From positions 186,001 through 250,000 of the forward strand of contig JAZDXN010000030.1 in assembly GCA_037013495.1 (NCBI GenBank): 64,000 nt of DNA, read 5' to 3'. This document shows, piece after piece, positions 24,601 through 40,468 of the stretch. Positions within the stretch are counted from its first letter, which is position 1. Each line of letters begins with the position of its first letter. The position numbers were made by a program, and so were the translations under genes. The DNA is from Hippophae tibetana. Its lineage: Eukaryota > Streptophyta > Magnoliopsida > Rosales > Elaeagnaceae. The notes under the pieces are model-generated. The model was given only the letters and a program-made list of their open reading frames with translations, was not told where the DNA came from and did no database searches.

Positions 24601-27600
24601 ATGAGTTAATAAATATTTTACATATTTTGTTGATATTTATTTGAATTCTTACTTTTATAATTAGGAATATGTCTAACAATTCTACAAACATAAATACGGA
24701 TTGCCAAATTTCATAAATTATCACGATACAAAAATTACTCGTTTGCATGCGACCATGCAAACAATAAATTTGTATGGTCCATTAGATTTTCAATTATATA
24801 TATATTATCTTCTACATGTTCGATATGATGTATTACCATTACTCTCCCTACAAACCACTTCTTTATATAAGTTAATATAACTGAAAATCATTTTTTTACC
24901 AACTAATTCAGAGTAAAATAAATTGGTTTAATGTAATTTTCTCTACCAAATGTCTTATTTTGTTTTGCAATAATTAAAATATGTTAAAGTTATATAAAAT
25001 AAATAAAATCACTTTTACTATTTTATAATAAATCTATTAAAAATGTTATAAATAAATAAATAATACATAAAGTTTTTCCTTTATGTGAAATAAATCATAT
25101 TAAATAAAATCACATATAAGTAGATACTATAAATATATATATTAGATTGAATGAAATCATTATTTACCAATTAAAAAAAGCTATTAGTGGTTGAAATATC
25201 ATACATTCCACACGTATTTTAAAAGTAGGAGAAATTGGAAAACCAAGATTAAGAGACAAGGGGATTACCCTTTGTGGTGTCGATACCCTAGACATGATCG
25301 TGCAATATCCAACCAAATTATGCAGGTAATTGTTAAACTTATACAAGTAAAACTAGATGATAATTTATACATACGTAATTTTAGTGTCATATTATGAGTT
25401 AATAAATATTTTTCATATTTTGTTGATATTTAATTGAATTCTTATTTTTATAATTAAGAATATGTCTAACAATTCTACAAACATAAATACGGATTGCCAA
25501 ATTTCATAAATTATCACGATACAAAAATTACTCGTTTGCATGCGACCATGCAAACAATAAATTTGTATGGTCCATTAGATTTTCAATTTTATATATATTA
25601 TCTTCTACATGTTCGATATGATGTATTACCATTACTCTCCCTACAAACCACTTCTATATATAAGTTAATATAACTGAAAATCATTTTTTTACCAACTAAT
25701 TCAGAGTAAAATAAATTGCTTTAATGTAATTTTCTCTACCAAATGTCATATTTTGTTTTGTAAAAATTAAAATATGTTAAAGTTATATAAAATAAATAAA
25801 CTCACTTTTACTATTTTATAATAAATGTATTAAAAATGTTATAAATAAATAAATAATACATAAAGTTTTTTCTTTATGTGAAATAAAGCATATTAAATAA
25901 AATCACATATAAGTAGATACTATAAATATATATATTAGATTTAATGAAATCATTATTTACCAATTAAAAAAAGCTATTAGTGGGTGAAATATCATACATT
26001 CCACGTGTATCTTAAAAGTAGGTGAAATTTGAAAACCAAGATTAAGAGACAAAGGGATTACCCATTGTGGTGTCGATACCCTAGACATGATCGTGCAATA
26101 TCCAACCAAATTATGCAGGTAATTGTTAAACTTATACAAATCAAACTAGATGATAATTTATACATACGTAATTTTAGTGTCATATTATGAGTTAATAATT
26201 ATTTTACATATTTTGTTGATATTTATTTGAATTCTTACTTTTATAATTAGGAATATGTCTAAAAATTCTACAAACATAAATACGGATTGCTAAATTTCAT
26301 AAATTATCACGATACAAAAATTACTCGTTTGCATGCGACCATGCAAACAATAAATTTGTATGGTCCATTAGATTTTCAATTTTATATATATTATCTTCTA
26401 CATGTTCGATATGATGTATTACCATTACTCTCCCTACAAACTACTTCTATATATACGTCAATATAACTAAAAATCATTTTTTTACCAACTAATTCAGAGT
26501 AAAATAAATTGGTTTAATGTAATTTTCTCTACCAAATGTCTTATTTTGTTTTGCAATAATTAAAATATGTTAAAGTTATATAAAATAAATAAAATCACTT
26601 TTACTATTTTATAATAAATCTATTAAAAATGTTATAAATAAATAAATAATACATAAAGTTTTTCCTTTATGTGAAATAAATCATATTAAATAAATTCACA
26701 TATAAGTAGATACTATAAATATATATATTAGATTGAATGAAATCATTATTTACCAATTAAAAAAAGCTATTAGTGGTTGAAATATCATACATTCCACACG
26801 TATTTTAAAAGTAGGAGAAATTGGAAAACCAAGATTAAGAGACAAGGGGATTACCCTTTGTGGTGTCGATACCCTAGACATGATCGTGCAATATCCAACC
26901 AAATTATGCAGGTAATTGTTAAACTTATACAAGTAAAACTAGATGATAATTTATACATACGTAATTTTAGTGTCATATTATGAGTTAATAAATATTTTTC
27001 ATATTTTGTTGATATTTATTTGAATTCTTATTTTTATAATTAAGAATATGTCTAACAATTCTACAAACATAAATACGGATTGCCAAATTTCATAAATTAT
27101 CACGATACAAAAATTACTCGTTTGCATGCGACCATGCAAACAATAAATTTGTATGGTCCATTAGATTTTCAATTTTATATATATTATCTTCTACATGTTC
27201 GATATGATGTATTACCATTACTCTCCCTACAAACCACTTCTATATATAAGTTAATATAACTGAAAATCATTTTTTTACCAACTAATTCAGAGTAAAATAA
27301 ATTGCTTTAATGTAATTTTCTCTACCAAATGTCATATTTTGTTTTGTAAAAATTAAAATATGTTAAAGTTATATAAAATAAATAAACTCACTTTTACTAT
27401 TTTATAATAAATGTATTAAAAATGTTATAAATAAATAAATAATACATAAAGTTTTTTCTTTATGTGAAATAAAGCATATTAAATAAAATCACATATAAGT
27501 AGATACTATAAATATATATATTAGATTTAATGAAATCATTATTTACCAATTAAAAAAAGCTATTAGTGGCTGAAATATCATACATTCCACGCGTATCTTA

Positions 27601-29358
27601 AAAGTAGGTGAAATTTGAAAACCAAGATTAAGAGACAAGGGGATTACCCTTTGTGGTGTCGATACCCTAGACATGATCGTGCAATATCCAACCAAATTAT
27701 GCAGGTAATTGTTAAACTTATACAAGTAAAACTAGATGATAATTTATACATACGTAATTTTAGTGTCATATTATGAGTTAATAAATATTTTACATATTTT
27801 GTTGATATTTATTTGAATTCTTATTTTTATAATTAAGAATATGTCTAACAATTCTACAAACAAAAATACGGATTGCCAAATTTCATAAATTATCACGATA
27901 CAAAAATTACTCGTTTGCATGCGACCATGCAAACAATAAATTTGTATGGTCCATTAGATTTTCAATTTTATATATATTATCTTCTACATGTTCGATATGA
28001 TGTATTACCATTACTCTCCCTACAAACCACTTCTATATATAAGTTAATATAACTGAAAATCATTTTTTTACCAACTAATTCAGAGTAAAATAAATTGCTT
28101 TAATGTAATTTTCTCTACCAAATGTCATATTTTGTTTTGTAAAAATTAAAATATGTTAAAGTTATATAAAATAAATAAACTCACTTTTACTATTTTATAA
28201 TAAATGTATTAAAAATGTTATAAATAAATAAATAATACATAAAGTTTTTTCTTTATGTGAAATAAAGCATATTAAATAAAATCACATATAAGTAGATACT
28301 ATAAATATATATATTAGATTTAATGAAATCATTATTTACCAATTAAAAAAAGCTATTAGTGGCTGAAATATCATACATTCCACGTGTATCTTAAAAGTAG
28401 GTGAAATTTGAAAACCAAGATTAAGAGACAAAGGGATTACCCTTTGTGGTGTCGATACCCTAGACATGATCGTGCAATATCCAACCAAATTATGCAGGTA
28501 ATTGTTAAACTTATACAAATCAAACTAGATGATAATTTATACATACGTAATTTTAGTGTCATATTATGAGTTAATAATTATTTTTCATATTTTGTTGATA
28601 TTTATTTGAATTCTTACTTTTATAATTAGGAATATGTCTAAAAATTCTACAAACATAAATACGGATTGCTAAATTTCATAAATTATCACGATACAAAAAT
28701 TACTCGTTTGCATGCGACCATGCAAACAATAAATTTGTATGGTCCATTAGATTTTCAATTTTATATATATTATCTTCTACAAGTTCGATATGATGTATTA
28801 CCATTACTCTCCCTACAAACTACTTCTATATATACGTCAATATAACTAAAAATCATTTTTTTACCAACTAATTCTGAGTAAAATAAATTGCTTTAATGTA
28901 ATTTTCTCTACCAAATGTCTTATTTTGTTTTGTAAAAATTAAAATATGTTAAAGTTATATAAAATAAATAAAATCACTTTTACTATTTTATAATAAATCT
29001 ATTAAAAATGTTATAAATAAATAAATAATACATAAAGTTTTTCCTTTATGTGAAATAAATCATATTAAATAAAATCACATATAAGTAGATACTATAAATA
29101 TATATATTAGATTGAATGAAATCATTATTTACCAATTAAAAAAAGCTATTAGTGGTTGAAATATCATACATTCCACACGTATTTTAAAAGTAGGAGAAAT
29201 TGGAAAACCAAGATTAAGAGACAAGGGGATTACCCTTTGTGGTGTCGATACCCTAGACATGATCGTGCAATATCCAACCAAATTATGCAGGTAATTGTTA
29301 AACTTATACAAGTAAAACTAGATGATAATTTATACATACGTAATTTTAGTGTCATATT
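24601..29358 (+). repeat. Monomers 32-37, interleaved 2-mer and 3-mer repeats
   Basis: Monomers 32, 34 and 37 share CACACGTATTTT, GACAAGGGG and ACAAGTAAAACTAG. Monomers 33 and 36 share CCACGTGTATC and TAGGTGAAATTTG. The monomers that follow them (34 and 37) share AATAATTATT, GTCTAAAAATTCT and GATTGCTAAATTTC. Offsets are 1586 bp (32 to 34) and 2379 bp (33-34 to 36-37). Monomer 35 is a patchwork of the two types and alone carries CACGCG. Confidence 0.85.
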
Positions 29359-30600
29359 ATGAGTTAATAAATATTTTTCATATTTTGTTGATATTTATTT
29401 GAATTCTTATTTTTATAATTAAGAATATGTCTAACAATTCTACAAACATAAATACGGATTGCCAAATTTCAAAAATTATCACGATACAAAAATTACTCGT
29501 TTGCATGCGACCATGCAAACAATAAATTTGTATGGTCCATTAGATTTTGAATTTTATATATATTATCTTCTACAAGTTCGATATGATGTATTACCATTAC
29601 TCTCCCTACAAACTACTTCTATATATACGTCAATATAACTAAAAATCATTTTTTTACCAACTAATTCAGAGTAAAATAAATTGGTTTAATGTAATTTTCT
29701 CTACCAAATGTCATATTTTGTTTTGTAAAAATTAAAATATGTTAAAGTTATATAAAATAAATAAACTCACTTTTACTATTTTATAATAAATGTATTAAAA
29801 ATGTTATAAATAAATAAATAATACATAAAGTTTTTTCTTTATGTAAAATAAAGCATATTAAATAAAATCACATATAAGTAGATACTATAAATATATATAT
29901 TAGATTTAATGAAATCATTATTTACCAATTAAAAAAAGCTATTAGTGGATGAAATATCATACATTCCACATGTATCTTAAAAGTAGGAGAAATTGGAAAA
30001 CCAAGATTAAGAGACAAAGGGATTACCCTTTGTGGTGTCGATACCATAGACATGATCGTGCAATATCCAATCAAATTATGCAGGTAATTGTTAAACTTAT
30101 ACAAATAAAACTAAATGATAATTTATACATACGTAATTTTAGTGTCATATTATGAGTTAATAAATATTTTTCATATTTTGTTGATATTTATTTGAATTCT
30201 TACTTTTATAATTAGGAATATGTCTAACAATTCTACAAACATAAATACAGATTGCCAAATTTAATAAATTATCACGATACAAAAATTACTCGTTTGCATG
30301 CGACCATGCAAACAATAAATTTGTATGGTCCATTAGATTTTCAATTTTTTTATATATTATCTTCTACATGTTCGATATGATGTATTACCATTACTCTCCC
30401 TACAAACCACTTCTATATATAAGTTAATATAACTGAAAATCATTTTTTTACCAACTAATTCAGAGTAAAATAAATTGCTTTAATGTAATTTTCTCTACCA
30501 AATGTCATATTTTGATTTTTAAAAATTAAAATATGTTAAAGTTATATAAAATAAATAAACTCACTTTTACTATTTTATAATAAATGTATTAAAAATGTTA
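29359..30600 (+). repeat. Monomers 38 and first half of 39, returning the 27-31 type
   Basis: The 3' block of monomer 38 has CCATAG, CCAATCAAATTATG and AAACTAAATGAT, and the 5' half of monomer 39 has TTTAATAAATT and CAATTTTTTTATATAT, as in monomers 30 and 31. The offset is 6345 bp, eight monomers. The match breaks at about position 350 of monomer 39, which has the private GATTTTTAAAAATT. Monomer 38 also has private TTCAAAAATTATC and TTTGAATTTT. Confidence 0.75.
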
Positions 30601-33600
30601 TAAATAAATAAATAATACATAAAGTTTTTTCTTTATGTGAAATAAAGCATATTAAATAAAATCACATATAAGTAGATACTATAAATATATATATTAGATT
30701 TAATGAAATCATTATTTACCAATTAAAAAAAGCTATTAGTGGTTGAAATATCATACATTCCACATGTATCTTAAAAGTAGGAGAAATTGGAAAACCAAGA
30801 TTAAGAGACAAAGGGATTACCCTTTGTGGTGTCGATATCCTAGACATGATCGTGCAATATCCAACCAAATTATGCAGGTAATTGTTAAACTTATACAAAT
30901 AAAACTAGATGATAATTTATACATACGTAATTTTAGTGTCATATTATGAGTTAATAAATATTTTTCATATTTTGTTGATATTTATTTGAATTCTTATTTT
31001 TATAATAAAGAATATGTCTAACAATTCTACAAACATAAATACGGATTGCCAAATTTCATAAATTATCACGATACAAAAATTACTCGTTTGCATGCGACCA
31101 TGCAAACAATAAATTTGTATGGTCCATTAGATTTTCAATTTTATATATATTATCTTCTACAAGTTCGATATGATGTATTACCATTACTCTCCCTACAAAC
31201 GACTTCTATATATACGTCAATATAACTGAAAATCATTTTTTTACCAACTAATTCAGAGTAAAATAAATTGGTTTAATGTAATTTTCTCCACCAAATGTCT
31301 TATTTTGTTTTGCAATAATTAAAATATGTTAAAGTTATATAAAATAAATAAAATCACTTTTACTATTTTATAATAAGTGTATTAAAAATGTTATAAATAA
31401 ATAAATAATACATAAAGTTTTTTCTTTATGTGAAATAAAGCATATTAAATAAAATCACATATAAGTAGATACTATAAATATATATATTAGATTTAATGAA
31501 ATCATTATTTACCAATTAAAAAAAGCTATTAGTGGTTGAAATATCATACATTCCACATGTATCTTAAAAGTAGGAGAAATTGGAAAACCAAGATTAAGAG
31601 ACAAAGGGATTACCCTTTGTGGTGTCGATACCCTAGACATGATCGTGCAATATCCAACCAAATTATGCAGGTAATTGTTAAACTTATACAAATAAAACTA
31701 GATGATAATTTATACATACGTAATTTTAGTGTCATATTATGAGTTAATAAATATTTTACATATTTTGTTGATATTTATTTGAATTCTTACATTTATAATT
31801 AGGAATATGTCTAACAATTCTACAAACATAAATACAGATTGCCAAATTTCATAAATTATCACGATACAAAAATTACTCGTTTGCATGCGACCATGCAAAC
31901 AATAAATTTGTGTGGTCCATTAGATTTTCAATTATATATATATTATCTTCTCCAAGTTCGATATGATGTATTACCATTACTCTCCCTACAAACTACTTCT
32001 ATATATAGGTTAATATAACTGAAAATCATTTTTTTACCAACTAATTCAGAGTAAAATAAATTGGTTTAATGTAATTTTCCCTACCAAATGTCATATTTTG
32101 TTTTGTAAAAATTAAAATATGTTAAAGTTATATAAAATAAATAAACTCACTTTTACTATTTTATAACAAATGTATTAAAAATGTTATAAATAAATAAATA
32201 ATACATAAAGTTTTTTCTTTATGTAAAATAAAGCATATTAAATAAAATCAAATATAAGTAGATACTATAAATATATATATTAGATTTAATGAAATCATTA
32301 TTTACCAATTAAAAAAAGCTATTAGTGGTTGAAATATCATACATTCCACATGTATCTTAAAAGTAGGAGAAATTGGAAAAGCAAGATTAAGAGACAAAGG
32401 GATTACCCTTTGTGGTGTCGATACCATAGACATGATCGTGCAATATCCAACCAAATTATGCAGGTAATTGTTAAACTTATACAAATAAAACTAGATGATA
32501 ATTTATACATACGTAATTTTAGTGTCATATTATGAGTTAATAAATATTTTTCATATTTTGTTGATATTTATTTGAATTCTTATTTTTATAATTAAGAATA
32601 TGTCTAACAATTCTACAAACATAAATACGGATTGCCAAATTTCATAAATTATCACGATACAAAAATTACTCGTTTGCATGCGACCATGCAAACAATAAAT
32701 TTGTATGGTCCATTAGATTTTCAATTTTATATATATTATCTTCTACAAGTTCGATATGATGTATTACCATTACTCTCCCTACAAACTACTTCTATATATA
32801 CGTCAATATAACTAAAAATCATTTTTTTACCAACTAATTCAGAGTAAAATAAATTGGTTTAATGTAATTTTCTCTACCAAATGTCTTATTTTGTTTTGCA
32901 ATAATTAAAATATGTTAAAGTTATATAAAATAAATAAAATCACTTTTACTATTTTATAATAAGTGTATTAAAAATGTTATAAATAAATAAATAATACATA
33001 AAGTTTTTTCTTTATGTGAAATAAAGCATATTAAATAAAATCACATATAAGTAGATACTATAAATATATATATTAGATTTAATGAAATCATTATTTACCA
33101 ATTAAAAAAAGCTATTAGTGGTTGAAATATCATACATTCCACATGTATCTTAAAAGTAGGAGAAATTGGAAAACCAAGATTAAGAGACAAAGGGATTACC
33201 CTTTGTGGTGTCGATATCCTAGACATGATCGTGCAATATCCAACCAAATTATGCAGGTAATTGTTAAACTTATACAAATAAAACTAGATGATAATTTATA
33301 CATACGTAATTTTAGTGTCATATTATGAGTTAATAAATATTTTTCATATTTTGTTGATATTTATTTGAATTCTTATTTTTATAATAAAGAATATGTCTAA
33401 CAATTCTACAAACATAAATACGGATTGCCAAATTTCATAAATTATCACGATACAAAAATTACTCGTTTGCATGCGACCATGCAAACAATAAATTTGTATG
33501 GTCCATTAGATTTTCAATTTTATATATATTATCTTCTACAAGTTCGATATGATGTATTACCATTACTCTCCCTACAAACGACTTCTATATATACGTCAAT

Positions 33601-35150
33601 ATAACTGAAAATCATTTTTTTACCAACTAATTCAGAGTAAAATAAATTGGTTTAATGTAATTTTCTCCACCAAATGTCTTATTTTGTTTTGCAATAATTA
33701 AAATATGTTAAAGTTATATAAAATAAATAAAATCACTTTTACTATTTTATAATAAGTGTATTAAAAATGTTATAAATAAATAAATAATACATAAAGTTTT
33801 TTCTTTATGTGAAATAAAGCATATTAAATAAAATCACATATAAGTAGATACTATAAATATATATATTAGATTTAATGAAATCATTATTTACCAATTAAAA
33901 AAAGCTATTAGTGGTTGAAATATCATACATTCCACATGTATCTTAAAAGTAGGAGAAATTGGAAAACCAAGATTAAGAGACAAAGGGATTACCCTTTGTG
34001 GTGTCGATACCCTAGACATGATCGTGCAATATCCAACCAAATTATGCAGGTAATTGTTAAACTTATACAAATAAAACTAGATGATAATTTATACATACGT
34101 AATTTTAGTGTCATATTATGAGTTAATAAATATTTTACTTATTTTGTTGATATTTATTTGAATTCTTACTTTTATAATTAGGAATATGTCTAACAATTCT
34201 ACAAACATAAATACAGATTGCCAAATTTCATAAATTATCACGATACAAAAATTACTCGTTTGCATGCGACCATGCAAACAATAAATTTGTGTGGTCCATT
34301 AGATTTTCAATTATATATATATTATCTTCTCCAAGTTCGATATGATGTATTACCATTACTCTCCCTACAAACTACTTCTATATATAGGTTAATATAACTG
34401 AAAATCATTTTTTTTACCAACTAATTCAGAGTAAAATAAATTGGTTTAATGTAATTTTCTCTACCAAATGTCATATTTTGTTTTGTAAAAATTAAAATAT
34501 GTTAAAGTTATATAAAATAAATAAACTCACTTTTACTATTTTATAACAAATGTATTAAAAATGTTATAAATAAATTAATAATACATAAAGTTTTTTCTTT
34601 ATGTAAAATAAAGCATATTAAATAAAATCAAATATAAGTAGATACTATAAATATATATATTAGATTTAATGAAATCATTATTTACCAATTAAAAAAAGCT
34701 ATTAGTGGTTGAAATATCATACATTCCACATGTATCTTAAAAGTAGGAGAAATTGGAAAACCAAGATTAAGAGACAAAGGGATTACCCTTTGTGGTGTCG
34801 ATACCATAGACATGATCGTGCAATATCCAACCAAATTATGCAGGTAATTGTTAAACTTATACAAATAAAACTAGATGATAATTTATACATACGTAATTTT
34901 AGTGTCATATTATGAGTTAATAAATATTTTTCATATTTTGTTGATATTTATTTGAATTCTTATTTTTATAATTAAGAATATGTCTAACAATTCTACAAAC
35001 ATAAATACGGATTGCCAAATTTCATAAATTATCACGATACAAAAATTACTCGTTTGCATGCGACCATGCAAACAATAAATTTGTATGGTCCATTAGATTT
35101 TCAATTTTATATATATTATCTTCTACAAGTTCGATATGATGTATTACCAT
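30600..35150 (+). repeat. Three-monomer higher-order unit, two copies (39-41 and 42-44)
   Basis: The offset is 2379-2380 bp. Shared rare marks: GATATCCTAGAC in 39/42; ATAATAAAGAAT, AAACGACTTC and CTCCACCAAATG in 40/43; AATCAAATATAAG and ATAACAAATG in 41/44. The left edge is at about 30580-30600, inside the AT-rich middle of monomer 39; the right edge lies in the 5' third of monomer 45, at about 35180, where TACGTCAAT changes to TAGGTTAAT. Monomer 41 has AAAAGCAAGATT private to it. Confidence 0.85.
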
Positions 35151-38100
35151 TACTCTCCCTACAAACTACTTCTATATATAGGTTAATATAACTGAAAATC
35201 ATTTTTTTACCAACTAATTCAGAGTAAAATAAATTGGTTTAATGTAATTTTCTCTACCAAATGTCATATTTTGTTTTGTAAAAATTAAAATATGTTAAAG
35301 TTATATAAAATAAATAAACTCACTTTTACTATTTTATAACAAATGTATTAAAAATGTTATAAATAAATAAATAATATATTAAGTTTTTTCTTTATGTGAA
35401 ATAAAGCATATTAAATAAAATCAAATATAAGTAGATACTATAAATATATATATTAGATTTAATGAAATCATTATTTACCAATTAAAAAAAGCTATTAGTG
35501 GTTGAAATATCATACATTCCACATGTATCTTAAAAGTAGGAGAAATTGGAAAACCAAGATTAAGAGACAAAGGGATTACCCTTTGTGGTGTCGATACCAT
35601 AGACATGATCGTGCAATATCCAACCAAATTATGCAGGTAATTGTTAAACTTATACAAATAAAACTAGATGATAATTTATACATACGTAATTTTAGTGTCA
35701 TATTATGAGTTAATAAATATTTTTCATATTTTGTTGATATTTATTTGAATTCTTACTTTTGTAATTAGGAATATGTCTAACAATTCTACAAACATAAATA
35801 CGGATTGCCAAATTTCATAAATTATCACGATACAAAAATTACTCGTTTGCATGCGACCATGCAAACAATAAATTTGTATGGTCCATTAGATTTTCAATTT
35901 TATATATATTATCTTCTCCAAGTTCGATATGATGTATTACCATTACTCTCCCTACAAACTACTTCTATATATAGGTTAATATAACTGAAAATCATTTTTT
36001 TTACCAACTAATTCAGAGTAAAATAAATTGGTTTAATGTAATTTTCTCTACCAAATGTCATATTTTGTTTTGTAAAAATTAAAATATGTTAAAGTTATAT
36101 AAAATAAATAAACTCACTTTTACTATTTTATAACAAATGTATTAAAAATGTTATAAATAAATAAATAATACATAAAGTTTTTTCTTTATGTAAAATAAAG
36201 CATATTAAATAAAATCACATATAAGTAGATACTATAAATATATATATTAGATTTAATGAAATCATTATTTATCAATTAAAAAAAGCTATTAGTGGTTGAA
36301 ATATCATACATTCCACATGTATCTTAAAAGTAGGAGAAATTGGAAAACCAAGATTAAGAGACAAAGGGATTACCCTTTGTGGTGTCGATACCCTAGACAT
36401 GATCGTGCAATATCCAACCAAATTATGCAGGTAATTGTTAAACTTATACAAATAAAACTAGATGATAATTTATACATACGTAATTTTAGTGTCATATTAT
36501 GAGTTAATAAATATTTTTCATATTTTGTTGATATTTATTTGAATTCTTACTTTTGTAATTAGGAATATGTCTAACAATTCTACAAACATAAATACGGATT
36601 GCCAAATTTCATAAATTATCACGATATAAAAATTACTCGTTTGCATGCGACCATGCAAACAATAAATTTGTGTGGTCCATTAGATTTTCAATTATATCTA
36701 TATTATCTTCTCCAAGTTCGATATGATGTATTACCATTACTCTCCCTACAAACTACTTCTATATATACGTCAATATAACTAAAAATCATTTTTTTTAGCA
36801 ACTAATTCAGAGTAAAATAAATTGGTTTAATGTAATTTTCTCTACCAAATGTCTTATTTTATTTTGCAATAATTAAAATATGTTAAAGTTATATAAAATA
36901 AATAAAATCACTTTTACTAATTTATAATAAGTTTATTAAAAATGTTATAAATAAATAAATAATACATAAAGTTTTTCCTTTATGTGAAATAAATCATATT
37001 AAATAAAATCACATATAAGTATATACTATAAATATATATATTAGATTTAATGAAATCATTATTTACCAATTAAAAAAAGCTATTAGTGGTTGAAATATCA
37101 TACATTCCACATGTATCTTAAAAGTAGGAGAAATTGGAAAACCAAGAATAAGAGACAAAGGGATTACCCTTTGTGGTGTCGATACCCTAGACATGATCGT
37201 GCAATATCCAACCAAATTATGCAGGTAATTGTTAAACTTATACAAATCAAACTAGATGATAATTTATACATACGTAATTTTAGTGTCATATTATGAGTTA
37301 ATAAATATTTTACATATTTTGTTGACATTTATTTGAATTCTTACTTTTATAATTAGGAATATGTCTAACAATTCTACAAACATAAATACGGATTGCCAAA
37401 TTTCATAAATTATCACGATACAAAAATTACTCGTTTGCATGCGACCATGCAAACAATAAATTTGTATGGTCCATTAGATTTTCAATTATATATATATTAT
37501 CTTCTACAAGTTCGATATGATGTATTACAATTATTCTCCATACAAACTACTTCTATATATAAGTTAATATAACTGAAAATCATTTTTTTACCAACTAATT
37601 CAGAGTAAAATAAATTGCTTTAATGTAATTTTCTCTACCAAATGTCATATTTTGTTTTGTAAAAATTAAAATATGTTAAAGTTATATAAAATAAATAAAC
37701 TCACTTTTACTATTTTATAATAAATGTATTAAAAATGTTATAAATAAATAAATAATACATAAAGTTTTTCCTTTATGTGAAATAAATCATATTAAATAAA
37801 ATCACATATAAGTAGATACTATAAATATATATATTAGATTTAATGAAATCATTAGTTACCAATTAAAAAAAGCTATTAGTGGTTGAAATATCATACATTC
37901 CACATGTATCTTAAAAGTAGGAGAAATTGGAAAACCAAGAATAAGAGACAAAGGGATTACCCTTTGTGGTGTCGATACCCTAGACATGATCGTGCAATAT
38001 CCAACCAAATTATGCAGGTAATTGTTAAACTTATACAAATAAAACTAGATGATAATTTATACATACGTAATTTTAGTGTCATATTATGAGTTAATAAATA

Positions 38101-40468
38101 TTTTACATATTTTGTTGACATTTATTTGAATTCTTACTTTTATAATTAGGAATATGTCTAACAATTCTACAAACATAAATACAGATTGCCAAATTTCATA
38201 AATTATCACGATACAAAAATTACTCGTTTGCATGCGACCATGCAAACAATAAATTTGTGTGGTCCATTAGATTTTCAATTATATATATATTATCTTCTCC
38301 AAGTTCGATATGATGTATTACCATTACTCTCCCTACAAACTACTTCTATATATAGGTTAATATAACTGAAAATCATTTTTTTTTACCAACTAATTCAGAG
38401 TAAAATAAATTGGTTTAATGTAATTTTCTCTACCAAATGTCATATTTTGTTTTGTAAAAATTAAAATATGTTAAAGTTATATAAAATAAATAAACTCACT
38501 TTTACTATTTTATAATAAATGTATTAAAAATGTTATAAATAAATAAATAATACATAAAGTTTTTTCTTTATGTGAAATAAAGCATATTAAATAAAATCAC
38601 ATATAAGTAGTTACTATAAATATATATATTAGATTTAATGAAATCATTAGTTACCAATTAAAAAAAGCTATTAGTGGTTGAAATATCATACATTCCACAT
38701 GTATCTTAAAAGTAGGAGAAATTGGAAAACCAAGATTAAGAGACAAAGGGATTACCCTTTGTGGTGTCGATACCCTAGACATGATCGTGCAATATCCAAC
38801 CAAATTATGCAGGTAATTGTTAAACTTATACAAATAAAACTAGATGATAATTTATACATACGTAATTTTAGTGTCATATTATGAGTTAATAAATATTTTA
38901 CATATTTTGTTGATATTTATTTGAATTCTTACTTTTATAATTAGGAATATGTCTAACAATTCTACAAACATAAATACAGATTGCCAAATTTCATAAATTA
39001 TCACGATACAAAAATTACTCGTTTGCATGCGACCATGCAAACAATAAATTTGTGTGGTCCATTAGATTTTCAATTATATATATATTATCTTCTCCAAGTT
39101 CGATATGATGTATTACCATTACTCTCCCTACAAACTACTTCTATATATAGGTTAATATAACTGAAAATCATTTTTTTTACCAACTAATTCAGAGTAAAAT
39201 AAATTGGTTTAATGTAATTTTCTCTACCAAATGTCATATTTTGTTTTGTAAAAATTAAAATATGTTAAAGTTATATAAAATAAATAAACTCACTTTTACT
39301 ATTTTATAACAAATGTATTAAAAATGTTATAAATAAATAAATAATACATAAAGTTTTTTCTTTATGTGAAATAAATCATATTAAATAAAATCACATATAA
39401 GTAGATACTTTAAATATATATATTAGATTTAATGAAATCATTATTTACCAATTAAAAAAAGCTATTAGTGGTTGAAATATCATACATTCCACATGTATCT
39501 TAAAAGTAGGAGAAATTGGAAAACCAAGATTAAGAGACAAAGGGATTACCCTTTGTGGTGTCGATACCCTAGACATGATCGTGCAATATCCAACCAAATT
39601 ATGCAGGTAATTGTTAAACTTATACAAATCAAACTGGATGATAATTTATACATACGTAATTTTAGTGTCATATTATGAGTTAATAAATATTTTACATATT
39701 TTGTTGATATTTATTTGAATTCTTACTTTTATAATTAGGAATATGTCTAACAATTCTACAAACATAAATACAGATTGCCAAATTTCATAAATTATCACGA
39801 TACAAAAATTACTCGTTTGCATGCGACCATGCAAACAATAAATTTGTGTGGTCCATTAGATTTTCAATTATATATATATTATCTTCTCCAAGTTCGATAT
39901 GATGTATTACCATTACTCTCCCTACAAACTACTTCTATATATAGGTTAATATAACTGAAAATCATTTTTTTTACCAACTAATTCAGAGTAAAATAAATTG
40001 GTTTAATGTAATTTTCTCTACCAAATGTCATATTTTGTTTTGTAAAAATTAAAATATGTTAAAGTTATATAAAATAAATAAACTCACTTTTACTATTTTA
40101 TAATAAATGTATTAAAAATGTTATAAATAAATAAATAATACATAAAGTTTTTTCTTTATGTGAAATAAAGCATATTAAATAAAATCACATATAAGTAGAT
40201 ACTATAAATATATATATTAGATTTAATGAAATCATTATTTACCAATTAAAAAAAGCTATTAGTGGTTGAAATATCATACATTCCACATGTATCTTAAAAG
40301 TAGGAGAAATTGGAAAACCAAGATTAAGAGACAAAGGGATTACCCTTTGTGGTGTCGATACCCTAGACATGATCGTGCAATATCCAACCAAATTATGCAG
40401 GTAATTGTTAAACTTATACAAATAAAACTAGATGATAATTTATACATACGTAATTTTAGTGTCATATT
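35150..40468 (+). repeat. Monomers 45-51
   Basis: Mixed type a and b copies. Monomers 46 and 47 share CTTTTGTAATTAGG. Monomers 47 and 48 share CCAAGAATAAGAG; monomers 48 and 49 share TTGACATTTATT and CATTAGTTACC, so adjacent copies exchange marks in short patches. Monomer 46 reads TTTATCAATT (about 36269), which breaks the - strand frame seen elsewhere. Monomer 47 carries ACTAATTTATAATAAG and AAGTTTATTAAA, private to it. Confidence 0.78.
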
